Positions 34,680 through 43,356 of a stretch of DNA of 64,000 bases are shown piece by piece. Below the pieces are notes generated by a model. The model saw nothing but the letters and a program-made list of their open reading frames with translations. It was not told the origin of the DNA and did not search any database. The translations under genes and the position numbers were made by a program. The DNA lies in the NCBI RefSeq assembly GCF_900102225.1, contig NZ_FNBF01000007.1:1-64000 (forward strand). Reading direction: 5' to 3'. Position 1 is the first letter of the stretch. Each line of letters opens with the position of its first letter. The DNA comes from Eubacterium pyruvativorans. Its GTDB lineage: Bacteria > Bacillota > Clostridia > Peptostreptococcales > Anaerovoracaceae.

Positions 34680-37046
34680 ATGCTTACGGATCGGATTGAG
34701 AAAATCAGACAGAACTATGTGAACACGAAACCGGCGATCTCTTATGAGAGAGCGCTGATCTGGACGGAGTCCCACAGGAAAACGGAGGGTCTGCCGATTG
34801 CCATCCGGCGGGCACAGGCCTTCTATGACTGCTGTGATCAGATCGGCGTCCACATTTTCGAGGGAGAGCTGCTGGTGGGCGCCATCGGTGAATTCCGGAA
34901 GTGCGGCATTCTGACCCCGGAATATTCCTGGACCTGGGTGGACCGGGAGATGGATCATTTCTCGGAGCGGAAACAGGATCCCTATGAGATGACGGCGGCG
35001 CAGCGGGCCTTCGTACGGAAGAATATTTTCCCGTACTGGAAGGGAAAGTCCCTGGAAGAGGCTTTCCTCCGGAGGCTGCCGGAAGAGACGAAGAAAATCG
35101 GCGTGGACACGGGTATTATTGATTCGGATTCGAAGTGGCGTCAAGCGGTGGGAGAAGTGACCCCGGATTATCAGGATCAGCTGTTTCCGAAGGGGTTCGG
35201 CGGCATCATCCGGGAAGCGGAAGAGCATATCGGGAAGCTGGATCTGACGAAGCCGGAGGACGAAGAAAAGAAAGAATTCTATGATTCTGTGATCCTGACC
35301 TCCCGGGGCATCATCCGTTATGCCAATCGCTATGCGGAGGAAGCGGAGAGGATGGCGGCGCAGGAGAAGGATGAAGTCCGGCGGGAGGAACTCCGGGTGA
35401 TTGCAGCAAATTGCCGGAAGGTGCCGGAGAATCCGCCGGAGACTTTCTATGAAGCACTTCAGTTCATGTGGTTCGTCCAGATCGGCGGCATTCTGACCGA
35501 AAATCCTCTGTCCCTGAATCCGGGCCGGTTCGACCAGTACACGGACCCGTTCTACGAGGCGGATCTGGCGGCGGGGCGCATTACCCCGGATTTTGGTCAG
35601 GAACTGGTGGACGCTCTGTGGCTGAAGTATTCGGAATGGGTATGGACGATCTCCGCCAACACGGCGGACTACTTCGCCGGATATAACCAGTTTCAGAACC
35701 TGACGGTAGGCGGAAAGAAGCGGGACGGCAGCGACGGCACGAACCCGGTCACCTACATGGCACTGAAAGCCACCGGTGAGGTGAAGACCCATCAGCCGGG
35801 GCTTTCCGTCCGGGTGTCCCAGACCTGCCCGAAGGAATTTCTGAATGCGGTGACAGCACTGGTGGCGGAGGGTACCGGTTTCCCGGCCATTCACAGCGAT
35901 TCGGTGGGATACCAGATGCTGCTGAATGCCGGCTATGAGCCGGAGGACGCCAGGGACTGGAACAACTGCGGATGTGTGGTGCCCCATAACCGGAAAACCG
36001 GGGAGTGGACGGCAGCCGTGAATATGAACTTCGGCAGTGCCATGGAGTATGCCCTGAATCAGGGCGTCAGTCTGATGACCGGAGAGAAGATGGGACTGGA
36101 CGAGAAGCCGGCGGCGGAAATGACATCCTTCGAAGAAGTGAAGCAGGCATTCTTCCGTCAGTTTGACAATCTCTGTTATCACTCTGTCATTTCCGTCATC
36201 GAGGCACAGCGTCTCCATGAGGAAATGGTGCCGCGGCCTTTCCTCTCCAGCTGCATCGAAAGCTGCATGGAAAATGGAAAGGACCTGAGCCGGGGCGGGG
36301 CAAAATACAATGTCGGACCGGTCATCACCGGCATCGGCCTCGCTGTGGTAGCCAACTCCCTGGCAGCGGTCAAAAAACTGGTTTTCGAAGATCATGAGAC
36401 CGACATGGCTACACTCACCCAGGCGCTCCGGGCGAACTGGGAAGGATATGAGCAGCTGCGGGCAAAGGCGAAGGCCTGCCCGAAGTACGGCAACGACGAG
36501 GATTATGTGGATGATCTGGCGCTGGAAGTGGCCAATCATTTCTATGAGAAAATCCACGGGTACAGGGACATCTTCGGCTCCCCGTTCAATACCGCCTTCA
36601 TGGGCATTTCCAATTACATCCCGATGGGCAGAGTGCTGGGCGCCACCCCTTGCGGCCGCAAAAACGGTGAGCCGTCCAGTGAAGGGGTCTCCCCGTACGT
36701 GGGCACCGACCATTCCACGCCGCTGGCGGCCATGAAGTCCACGGCGAAGCTGAACCAGGAAATCCATTCCGGGGGAACGCTCCTGAACCTCAGACTAAAT
36801 CCGGAAATCGTGGCGACGAAGCGGGGTCAGGCGAACCTGGGCGCCATGGTCCAGTCCCTGTTCTCCATGGGCGGCTTCCACGTACAGTTCAACTGCATCC
36901 GTTCCGAGACACTGCGGGATGCCCAGGCCCATCCGGAAAACTACCGGGATCTGCTGGTCCGGGTGGCGGGTTACTCCACTCAGTTCGTGAACCTGTCCCG
37001 GTCCATGCAGGATGCCATCATCGCCCGCACGGAACATAACTATTAG
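34680..37046 (+). CDS. Glycyl radical enzyme of unknown specificity
   Basis: This 788-residue glycyl radical enzyme has the PFL-like domain over about residues 10-640. The C-terminal radical loop RVAGYSTQF carries the radical glycine at residue 764. The thiyl cysteine region reads NNCGCVVP with Cys432 (and Cys430). Dehydratases and lyases such as CutC, HypD and glycerol dehydratase carry a glutamate two residues after the cysteine, but here it is Val. PFL-type enzymes have two adjacent cysteines, also not seen. The substrate is therefore unassigned. Its activase follows 10 bases downstream, and a LysR gene is upstream. It is oxygen-sensitive and cytosolic by family. Confidence 0.9.
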   Translation: MLTDRIEKIRQNYVNTKPAISYERALIWTESHRKTEGLPIAIRRAQAFYDCCDQIGVHIFEGELLVGAIGEFRKCGILTPEYSWTWVDREMDHFSERKQDPYEMTAAQRAFVRKNIFPYWKGKSLEEAFLRRLPEETKKIGVDTGIIDSDSKWRQAVGEVTPDYQDQLFPKGFGGIIREAEEHIGKLDLTKPEDEEKKEFYDSVILTSRGIIRYANRYAEEAERMAAQEKDEVRREELRVIAANCRKVPENPPETFYEALQFMWFVQIGGILTENPLSLNPGRFDQYTDPFYEADLAAGRITPDFGQELVDALWLKYSEWVWTISANTADYFAGYNQFQNLTVGGKKRDGSDGTNPVTYMALKATGEVKTHQPGLSVRVSQTCPKEFLNAVTALVAEGTGFPAIHSDSVGYQMLLNAGYEPEDARDWNNCGCVVPHNRKTGEWTAAVNMNFGSAMEYALNQGVSLMTGEKMGLDEKPAAEMTSFEEVKQAFFRQFDNLCYHSVISVIEAQRLHEEMVPRPFLSSCIESCMENGKDLSRGGAKYNVGPVITGIGLAVVANSLAAVKKLVFEDHETDMATLTQALRANWEGYEQLRAKAKACPKYGNDEDYVDDLALEVANHFYEKIHGYRDIFGSPFNTAFMGISNYIPMGRVLGATPCGRKNGEPSSEGVSPYVGTDHSTPLAAMKSTAKLNQEIHSGGTLLNLRLNPEIVATKRGQANLGAMVQSLFSMGGFHVQFNCIRSETLRDAQAHPENYRDLLVRVAGYSTQFVNLSRSMQDAIIARTEHNY

Positions 37047-37056
37047 GCGGTGGGTC

Positions 37057-37830
37057 ATGAAGGACAAAAAACAAGCTTTCTGTCCGGCCGAAGATGGCAC
37101 CATCATGCAGCTTCAGAACCTGTCTGTCAATGACGGGGAGGGGATCCGGACCATTGTTTTCCTGGCGGGCTGTCCCCTCCGCTGTGCCTGGTGTGCTAAT
37201 CCGGAGGGACAGACCCGGGACAATGGGATGGTTCGACGGGCCACTGTGGATGAAATTGCATCGGAGATTGCTGAACAAGAGATATTCTATCGCTTCTCCG
37301 GAGGCGGTGTCACCTTCTCCGGGGGAGAGCCGGGCATGCAGCCGGCATTTCTGAACTGCCTTTCCGGAAGACTCTACGATGAGGGGTATCATCTGGCCAT
37401 GGAAAGCTGCGGATTTTTCGATTTCGAAGCGGTCCGTCCGACCCTGGAGCGGCTGGACCAGATCTTCATGGACATCAAACACATGGATCCCGCACTGCAC
37501 CGGCACTTCACCGGCCGTTCCAACCAGCGGATTCTGGAGAATATCCGCCGTACGGCGGCACTGGGCATTCCTCTCACGATCCGTGTGCCGGTGATCCTGG
37601 GGGTCAACGGCACGGATGAGGATCTGGAACGGATCTTCGATTTCATGGCGGAGAACCTGCCGGACCCGGAGCTGGAACTCCTGCCCTATCACCGCTACGG
37701 AGAGGGAAAGTACGAGAAGCTGGGCCTCCCTCTGCCGCCGGCATTCTTCGGTACACCTTCCGAAGAGCAGCTTTCCCGTTGGAGCCAGCGGGCCCGGCGA
37801 ATGGGGATCCGGACGGTTTCCTACCGGTGA
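37057..37830 (+). CDS. Glycyl radical enzyme activase, radical SAM
   Basis: This 257-residue protein starts at 37057, after GGCGGTGGG, and makes the glycyl radical on the upstream enzyme by SAM cleavage. The [4Fe-4S] motif CPLRCAWCANPEG begins at about residue 36; TFSGGEPGMQ is the SAM-binding motif. It lacks the extra ferredoxin-like insert with two more clusters found in activases of CutC, HypD and similar enzymes, so it is of the short PflA type. It ends just before a bidirectional terminator. Confidence 0.93.
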   Translation: MKDKKQAFCPAEDGTIMQLQNLSVNDGEGIRTIVFLAGCPLRCAWCANPEGQTRDNGMVRRATVDEIASEIAEQEIFYRFSGGGVTFSGGEPGMQPAFLNCLSGRLYDEGYHLAMESCGFFDFEAVRPTLERLDQIFMDIKHMDPALHRHFTGRSNQRILENIRRTAALGIPLTIRVPVILGVNGTDEDLERIFDFMAENLPDPELELLPYHRYGEGKYEKLGLPLPPAFFGTPSEEQLSRWSQRARRMGIRTVSYR

Positions 37831-37856
37831 CAGGCCGCCTGTCCGTCGGAAGAAAA

Positions 37857-37893
37857 CAGGGGAATCGCCCGGACCGGGCGATTCCCCTGTTTA
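37857..37893. terminator. Bidirectional terminator between the activase and serA
   Basis: A perfect 15-base stem ending CCGGACCGG at the loop; T-rich on plus (TGTTTAATT) and, on minus, followed by TTTTCTTCC. It can end both convergent transcripts. Confidence 0.85.
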
Positions 37894-37922
37894 ATTGAAT
37901 GTTCATCGATATGGTTCCGGTT

Positions 37923-39086
37923 CTATTTCACTACAATGACACGGATCACAGAGTCTGCCTCACAGAGTTCCCGGGCCAGGGATTTGGTCACCGGTGCCTC
38001 GGTGTCCACCACGCAGCAGGCGTACTTGCCCCGGGTCTGGTTGGTCAGATTCGTAATGTTAATGCCCTTCCCGCCGAAGACCGTGCTGATGGTGGAAAGT
38101 ACATTCGGCACATTGTGGTGCAGCACCACAACCCGGCCTTCGGACTGGCACGGTCCCGGGTTGACGTTCGGATAGTTGACGGAATTGGTGATACATCCGT
38201 TTTCCAGGTAATCCCGCAGCTCTTCCACGGCCATGATGGCGCAGTTGTCCTCTGCCTCCTTCGTGCTGGCCCCCAGATGCGGGGTGGCGATGACATTCGG
38301 CATCTTCATCACTTCCGGAGAAGGGAAGTCCGTGACATACTTCCGGACTTTTCCAGACTCCAGCGCCTCCTTCAGTGCAATGTTATCCACCACTTCGCCC
38401 CGGGAGAAATTCATCAGAATTACGCCGTCCTTCATCTGGTCGAAGGCCTCGCTGTTGATCATGCCCCGGGTCTGATCCGTCAGGTGGAGATGGATCGTCA
38501 GGTAATCCGCTTCGCTGTAGACGGAACCGTAGGTTTTCCGGATTTTCACGCTGCGGTCCAGGGCCAGGGCGTTGCGGACGCTCAGATAAGGGTCGATTCC
38601 GACAATATGCATGCCCAGTGCATAGGCGGCGTTGGCCACCATGCCGCCTATGGCCCCCAGGCCGATGACCCCCAGGGTCTTGCCCTTCAATTCTGTCCCT
38701 GCAAATTTCTTTTTGCCTTTCTCCACATCCTTGGCCAGATCTTCATCCTTGGCATTATCCTTCACCCAGCGGATGGCATCCGGAATATTACGGGAGGCGT
38801 TGATCATGGAACCGATCACCAGTTCCTTCACGCTGTTGGCATTGGCTCCCGGGGAGTTGAAAACGACGATGCCCTCTTCTGCGCACCGCTCCATCGGAAT
38901 ATTGTTGACGCCGGAACCGGCCCGGACGATGGCCTTCAGCCGGTCTCCGAATTCCATGTCATGCATTTTCGCACTACGGACGATGATGCCGTCTGCTTCT
39001 TCGGTTTCATCCGTTTTCTTGTACTGATCATCCAGCACTGTGTGAATTGCATCGGAGATATTATTCATACATTTATACTGAAACAT
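37923..39086 (-). CDS. serA: D-3-phosphoglycerate dehydrogenase
   Basis: This 387-residue D-isomer-specific 2-hydroxyacid dehydrogenase starts serine synthesis. The NAD-binding GLGAIGGMVANAA is near residue 144, the catalytic Arg lies in NFSRGEVVDN, Glu is in DFPSPEVMK and His in TPHLGASTKEAE. A C-terminal ACT domain (about 315-387) suggests serine feedback. The first residues and the HLGAST motif are typical of SerA rather than other hydroxyacid dehydrogenases. It is a single gene facing away from the tRNA. Confidence 0.9.
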   Translation of the reverse strand: MFQYKCMNNISDAIHTVLDDQYKKTDETEEADGIIVRSAKMHDMEFGDRLKAIVRAGSGVNNIPMERCAEEGIVVFNSPGANANSVKELVIGSMINASRNIPDAIRWVKDNAKDEDLAKDVEKGKKKFAGTELKGKTLGVIGLGAIGGMVANAAYALGMHIVGIDPYLSVRNALALDRSVKIRKTYGSVYSEADYLTIHLHLTDQTRGMINSEAFDQMKDGVILMNFSRGEVVDNIALKEALESGKVRKYVTDFPSPEVMKMPNVIATPHLGASTKEAEDNCAIMAVEELRDYLENGCITNSVNYPNVNPGPCQSEGRVVVLHHNVPNVLSTISTVFGGKGINITNLTNQTRGKYACCVVDTEAPVTKSLARELCEADSVIRVIVVK

Positions 39087-39374
39087 GATATGCCTCCCGG
39101 TAGTTGTTCTGAAAGTGATTCAACATTACTATTTTACCATAGTAAATTGTATGTGTACAGATCCTAAATTACCGGATGTTAATATGTTGGCGATAACAAT
39201 AGGTAAAAAGCGGGTTGGAAAGAATTCTGAATTTTTTTCGGTACATCTATTGACGGAACCCGGACGGTTCAGTATAATCTAACCAAATGAATATCTCCGG
39301 GCCGCTGGTCCGGTGACCGGTTCTATCTCATCACACACATTCGGACAGGTTGCCGCTCGCGGGCCAGGTATTTA
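39087..39374. promoter_or_regulatory. serA leader (minus) and tRNA promoter (plus)
   Basis: The 288 bases hold no gene. On plus, TTGACG (39250-39255) and TATAAT (39273-39278), 17 bases apart, make the strongest promoter of the window and drive the tRNA. On minus a TAAAAT box lies near 39132-39137 for serA. Confidence 0.75.
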
Positions 39375-39450
39375 GGGGCATTAGCGCAGCTGGGAGCGCG
39401 TTTGACTGGCAGTCAAGAGGTCACGAGTTCGAGCCTCGTATGCTCCACCA
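39375..39450 (+). tRNA. tRNA-Ala, anticodon GGC
   Basis: The gene is 76 bases with encoded CCA. The acceptor GGGGCAT pairs with ATGCTCC and contains the G3-U70 pair that marks alanine tRNAs. The anticodon loop is CTGGCAG, giving GGC, which reads GCC (and GCU). D and T arms fold normally. Confidence 0.97.
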
Positions 39451-39455
39451 TAGAG

Positions 39456-39485
39456 AAACCCCGGAACAGTTGTTCCGGGGTTTTT
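39456..39485 (+). terminator. tRNA terminator
   Basis: Arms CCCCGGAAC and GTTCCGGGG with a four-base loop followed by TTTTT, six bases after the tRNA. Confidence 0.9.
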
Positions 39486-39533
39486 CGTTGTCCGAAATAG
39501 CGATGATGAAAGCAGTACAGGAGGTGGGCCTGC

Positions 39534-39854
39534 ATGGCGATCGGAAGGAACTGGATGGAACAGCTGGCGGATGAATTCGGCCGTATGTACGGAAAAGCAC
39601 AGGGCCGGAAGATCCAGAATACGGTGATGCCGGGAATCATGGCAGATTTTCGCCGGGAATTGGATCGTTCCCTGCCGGGAACCCTTTGTCAGCAGCGGTA
39701 CACCATGGAAGAGGGAGGCGCAGCCCTCACTATGGAAGGATACCGGGAGACGGCCGGCGGTGTGCCGGTCCGCATCGTCACTGCGGTGACCATGAACGGA
39801 AGGCGGATTCCGCTGACGGATATTATGACCGGGGAGGCAGGCCTCAGGATCTGA
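39534..39854 (+). CDS. Small protein of unknown function
   Basis: A 106-residue soluble protein that I do not recognise. The N-terminal half is charged and helical; the C-terminal half (from about residue 58) looks like beta strands ending with a PLTDIM segment. An ACAGGAGGTG ribosome binding site supports the start, and codon use is like that of the neighbours. It lies 27 bases before the cupin gene, so it may form a unit with the cupin and the double-cubane protein. Confidence 0.65.
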   Translation: MAIGRNWMEQLADEFGRMYGKAQGRKIQNTVMPGIMADFRRELDRSLPGTLCQQRYTMEEGGAALTMEGYRETAGGVPVRIVTAVTMNGRRIPLTDIMTGEAGLRI

Positions 39855-39880
39855 GACGCCCGGAGAATGGAGGAGAAAAC

Positions 39881-40237
39881 ATGAGTTTTGTCAGAAAAGC
39901 AGGAGAGAGAGAAGCGATCGAAAAGGAAGGGGCTCAGGGCGGTCCGGGAACGATGCGCGCACACAAGCTGATCAATCAGGACGAGGAGCTCCTGAACAAG
40001 GGACGTCTCTTCAACGACATCGTTCTGGAGAAGGGATGCGGCGTCGGCTATCACCAGCATGTAGGGGATGCGGAGCTGTACTATATTCTGTCCGGTGAAG
40101 CACAGTACAATGACAACGGCAGCATCGTCACACTGCATCCGGGAGACCTGACCTTCACCGGCCCGGGAGAATACCACGGCATCACGAATGAGAAGGAGGA
40201 GCCGCTCCGTTTCATTGCGCTGGTGGTTTACGAATAG
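39881..40237 (+). CDS. Cupin domain protein
   Basis: A 118-residue protein with a single cupin barrel at about residues 45-115. The metal motif shows GYHQHVGDAELYYI (two His and Glu) and, later, PGEYHGI with the third His. Such small cupins may be isomerases, dioxygenases or binding proteins; the reaction is not determinable. The start is the ATG at 39881 behind GGAGGAG. It lies nine bases before the double-cubane gene, so they are co-transcribed. Confidence 0.87.
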   Translation: MSFVRKAGEREAIEKEGAQGGPGTMRAHKLINQDEELLNKGRLFNDIVLEKGCGVGYHQHVGDAELYYILSGEAQYNDNGSIVTLHPGDLTFTGPGEYHGITNEKEEPLRFIALVVYE

Positions 40238-40246
40238 GAGGCCCTG

Positions 40247-41395
40247 ATGGAGATTGTGAAGGAACTGCCGGAGATTTTCGAAGAGTTTTCGGATCAGCGC
40301 AGAAAGTCCTTTCTGGCTGTAAAGGAAATCAAGGACCGGGGCATTCCTGTGGTGGGTTCGTATTGTACCTATTTCCCGAAGGAGATTGCCGTAGCGGCGG
40401 GGGCGGTGCCGATCAGCCTCTGCTCCATGTCTGACGAGCCGATTCCGGACGCCGAGAAGGAACTGCCGAAGAATCTCTGTCCGCTGATTAAGTCCAGCTA
40501 CGGATTTGCGAAGACGGACAAGTGCCCGTACTTCCATTTTTCCGATGTGGTGGTGGGGGAAACCACCTGCGACGGAAAGAAGAAAATGTATGAATACATG
40601 AGGGAGTTCAAGGACATTATCACCATGCAGCTTCCCCAGACCCAGGATGAGGATGCGCTGGAGGCCTGGGAGAAGGAAATCCGGAAGCTGGCGGCCTATC
40701 TGGAGCAGAAGTTCGGTACAGAGGTGACCGAGGAGAAGCTCCGGGCGGCGGTGAAGCAGCAGAATGCCATCCGGCAGGGACTGAAGGAACTGAGTGGTGT
40801 GATGAAAGCGGATCCGACGCCGATGAGCGGATTGGATCTGTTCAATGTGCTCTACGGCTCTCAGTTCAAGTTCGATCTGGACGGGATTCCTGCGGAGCTT
40901 TCGGCTCTGAAGGAGCAGATCCGGGCGGAGTATGACCCGGCGGCCCGGGAGAAGAAGCCGCGGATCCTCATCACCGGCTGCCCGATGGGCGGCGCCACGC
41001 TGAAGGTGGTCCGTGCCGTGGAGGAGAACGGCGGTGTGGTGGTCTGCTATGAGAACTGTTCCGGTTACAAGAGTTATGACCGGATGGTGGACGAGCAGGA
41101 CCCGGATGTCTGGCATGCCTTGGCAGAGCGCTATCTGAGCATCGGCTGCTCCGTCATGACACCGAACCCGAACCGTCTGGAACTGCTGGGCCGGCTCTGT
41201 GACGAGTTCCATGTGGACGGGGTGCTGGAAATGACCCTGAGTGCGTGCCATACCTATAACCTGGAGACCCACCAGATCCGGAACTTTGTGACAAAGGAAA
41301 AGGGTCTGCCGTTCTTCAGTGTGGAAACGGACTACAGCCAGGCGGATATCGGCCAGCTGAACACCCGGATTGCCGCATTCATCGAGATGCTGTAG
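40247..41395 (+). CDS. Double-cubane-cluster protein of the 2-hydroxyacyl-CoA dehydratase family
   Basis: This 382-residue HgdB/HgdC-type protein of the DUF/2-hydroxyacyl-CoA dehydratase D-component family (PF06050). Cysteines occur in GSYCTYFP, NLCPLIKSS, DKCPYFHFS, ETTCDGKKK, TGCPMGG, CYENCSGY and SACHTYN, as in double-cubane proteins that perform ATP-driven low-potential reductions. These normally work with an HgdC-like ATPase activator, which is not encoded beside it; the RACo at 5283 is of a different type. The substrate is unknown. It is cytosolic and oxygen-sensitive by family. Confidence 0.85.
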   Translation: MEIVKELPEIFEEFSDQRRKSFLAVKEIKDRGIPVVGSYCTYFPKEIAVAAGAVPISLCSMSDEPIPDAEKELPKNLCPLIKSSYGFAKTDKCPYFHFSDVVVGETTCDGKKKMYEYMREFKDIITMQLPQTQDEDALEAWEKEIRKLAAYLEQKFGTEVTEEKLRAAVKQQNAIRQGLKELSGVMKADPTPMSGLDLFNVLYGSQFKFDLDGIPAELSALKEQIRAEYDPAAREKKPRILITGCPMGGATLKVVRAVEENGGVVVCYENCSGYKSYDRMVDEQDPDVWHALAERYLSIGCSVMTPNPNRLELLGRLCDEFHVDGVLEMTLSACHTYNLETHQIRNFVTKEKGLPFFSVETDYSQADIGQLNTRIAAFIEML

Positions 41396-41485
41396 AGCGG
41401 CGGCCGGTGGAACAGGTGCGGTCGGGCGGGGCCTGCCGGGCTGAACAGGTGTGACCGTATTGTCAGATGCGGCCGATCGAGTTGT

Positions 41486-41956
41486 CGGGTGCGAAATTCG
41501 ATTTTTTTCGAATTTCGCATCTGTTTTTTTGCCTGGGGGCGGTGGAGGATGTGTGGGCCGATATTTCAGAGTGCGGAATGTCAAAAAATCCTGTTTTCGC
41601 ACCCGACTTGTTTCGTGTGAAATTGAATCATCGTGGATTATTTTTTGCAGGTGAATAATGATACGGTGATATTTACTAATATGCGTCCGGCGAAGATAAT
41701 CGGACGTTCGATGGAAAACCGCGACGACGAATACCATGAGGGGTGGATGTTTATCCGAGTAATCGGATATTCTCTCGGGTTCTCTGGGTGCGGAAAATCC
41801 CGTTTTCGCCAAATCGCACCATCCCGGGCATCTGGAATATATTAATCGGATTTTTCTTTTGTTTTCGCACCCTGGCGGGCGTGAAACAAGTGCGGAATCG
41901 AGAAAAAGGGCGATTTCGCACCTTCCACCGTTATATAACCATGATTCGTATACGAA
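41486..41956 (+). repeat. Intergenic hairpin repeat, copy B
   Basis: Hairpins with GTGCG and CGCAC arms are at 41489-41520 (13 pairs, then TTTTTTT at 41522-41528), 41571-41602, 41786-41820 and 41890-41921. The 30-base block 41842-41871 equals copy A 300-329 but for one base. A GTATAC-centred palindrome (TTCGTATACGAA) is at 41945-41956 and another core (TTGTATACAA) at 41996-42005. The stretch 41605-41780 does not match the other copies. Confidence 0.75.
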
Positions 41957-42000
41957 AAGTCATCCGCTACTATGCACTCATATTCAGATCGTGATTTGTA

Positions 42001-42122
42001 TACAATCAGCAAGGTGGTATCCGGCCATATACAACCAGCGGGGGCGGACCCCGGGGCGCAGACAATCAGCCGGGGCGGTACCCTCATCCACAATCAGCCG
42101 GGCGGTACACCCGGCGGTTCTC
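42001..42122 (+). repeat. Four-unit imperfect tandem array
   Basis: Units start at 42001, 42030, 42062 and 42090 with ACAAYCAGC followed by a GC-rich GGGGCGGTACCC-like body of about 20 bases. Units are 28-33 long and not identical, and there are no uniform spacers, so this is not CRISPR. Confidence 0.6.
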
Positions 42123-42255
42123 TCTACACGCCCGACCGTCTGCCCGCTCTCGTGATGAGAAAGCCTTTACACCATGCGGGAATTGTGGTATTTTTTTTAA
42201 CGATGGACGGTATTCAACGAAGAAACTGTACCAATTGACAGATTTAGAGGAAGAG

Positions 42256-42278
42256 ACGCACGGGGCGTGCGTTTTTTT
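42256..42278 (+). terminator. Hairpin with T-run
   Basis: Arms ACGCAC and GTGCGT with a five-base GGGGC loop, then seven T's. It may end transcripts entering from the left. Confidence 0.65.
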
Positions 42279-42316
42279 GGGAATTGTGTATACAGGAACC
42301 TTCGGTTTTTTGAGTC

Positions 42317-42374
42317 CATCCGCTGTTTCGGACAGGTCGGTTCACCGGCCGCCGGAACGTACGGATGTTTTTTT
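42317..42374 (+). terminator. Terminator-like leader structure before panC
   Basis: CATCCG at 42317-42322 can pair with CGGATG at 42362-42367, enclosing a GC-rich internal hairpin, directly followed by TTTTTTT. Only 25 bases separate it from the panC start, with no room for a promoter, so it looks like an attenuator in the panC leader. Confidence 0.5.
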
Positions 42375-42398
42375 ATTTCACAAACGGAGGAAGATATC

Positions 42399-43262
42399 AT
42401 GATCATCGCAACAACAATTCAGGAAGTCACCGATCAGATCAATGCATGGAAGGCGGAAGGCCTCACCATCGGGCTTTGTCCGACGATGGGGTATCTGCAT
42501 GAGGGGCATGCGTCCCTGATGGATGCATCAGTGAAGCGGAACGATCGCACTGTGGCGTCGGTATTCGTCAATCCGATTCAGTTCGGACCGAAGGAGGATC
42601 TGGCCACCTATCCACGGGACTTCGATCACGACTGTCAGCTGCTGGAAGCCCACGGCGTGGATATGGTGTTCCATCCGGAACCGTCGGAGATGTATTTCGA
42701 TGATTTTTGTACATATGTGGATATGGATGTGCTGTCCAAGACGCTGTGCGGGAAGACTCGGCCGATTCATTTCCGGGGTGTCTGCACGGTGATCACGAAG
42801 CTGCTGCACATCGTGAGACCGGACCGGATTTTCTTCGGTCAGAAGGATGCTCAGCAGCTGGCGATTATCCGGAGAATGGTGCGGGATCTGAACTTCGATG
42901 TTGAGGTGGTGGGATGCCCGATCGTCCGGGAAGCGGACGGACTGGCGAAGAGCTCCCGGAACACCTATCTCAACCCGGAAGAGCGGAAGGCGGCAGTGAT
43001 TCTGAGCCGCACCATCCGTCTGGGACAGGAGATCTGTGCCGGCGGGGAGCGGAATGCTGCGGCGCTGCTGGAGAAGATGAAGGAGAATCTGGCTTCGGAG
43101 CCGATGGCAGACGTGGAGTATGTGGAAGTCGTGGACGGCCTGAGCATGCAGCCGGTGGAACAGTTTAAGGAAGGAGATCTGGTGGCCATGGCGGTCCGGA
43201 TCGGTTCCACCCGGCTGATCGATAACTTTACCGTGGGGGATCCGATGATTCAGGTGCGTTAG
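42399..43262 (+). CDS. panC: Pantothenate synthetase
   Basis: This 287-residue enzyme joins pantoate and beta-alanine using ATP. Motifs [14 protein letters not shown] near residue 28 (ATP-binding HxGH), [10 protein letters not shown] and GQKDAQQL are in place, as is KSSRN. The start at 42399 follows CGGAGG. Upstream frame extension to 42267 overlaps the hairpins and is rejected. With panD 94 bases downstream, the pair makes pantothenate from pantoate and aspartate; panB is not in the window. Confidence 0.95.
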   Translation: MIIATTIQEVTDQINAWKAEGLTIGLCPTMGYLHEGHASLMDASVKRNDRTVASVFVNPIQFGPKEDLATYPRDFDHDCQLLEAHGVDMVFHPEPSEMYFDDFCTYVDMDVLSKTLCGKTRPIHFRGVCTVITKLLHIVRPDRIFFGQKDAQQLAIIRRMVRDLNFDVEVVGCPIVREADGLAKSSRNTYLNPEERKAAVILSRTIRLGQEICAGGERNAAALLEKMKENLASEPMADVEYVEVVDGLSMQPVEQFKEGDLVAMAVRIGSTRLIDNFTVGDPMIQVR

Positions 43263-43356
43263 AAGGCCGGTCAACAGGATTCGCAGGGCCGCCGGGCAGG
43301 AACATTCGGCGGCGAAAATAAGGAACAGGTATTCACACAGCAGAAGGAGAAGAATA

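Larger units (their letters stand above)
41396..42398. other. One-kilobase non-coding region ahead of panC
   Basis: Contains repeat copy B (41486-41956), a four-unit GC-rich tandem array (42001-42122) and two terminator-like hairpins (42256-42278 and 42317-42374). Frames open across it do not look coding: no ribosome site, low-complexity content and no recognisable motif. It is AT-rich to about 42000 and then abruptly GC-rich. Confidence 0.7.

Noticed and set aside
34659-36767. Long minus-strand frame across the glycyl radical enzyme
   Set aside because: Antisense shadow of a gene with clear catalytic motifs.
34680-37046. Hydroxyproline dehydratase (HypD) or choline lyase (CutC) as the glycyl radical enzyme
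   Set aside because: The Glu two residues after the thiyl Cys is Val, no proC or microcompartment genes are adjacent, and the activase lacks the ferredoxin insert.
40247-41395. Catalytic subunit of a true 2-hydroxyacyl-CoA dehydratase
   Set aside because: A dehydratase needs two paired subunits and an activator; only one such gene is present, with the cysteine pattern of stand-alone double-cubane proteins.
39689-41812. Long minus-strand frame across cupin, double-cubane gene and repeat copy B
   Set aside because: Runs through non-coding hairpins and antisense to recognised genes.
42001-42122. Possible small CRISPR array
   Set aside because: Units are imperfect and contiguous with no spacers, and no cas genes are in the window.
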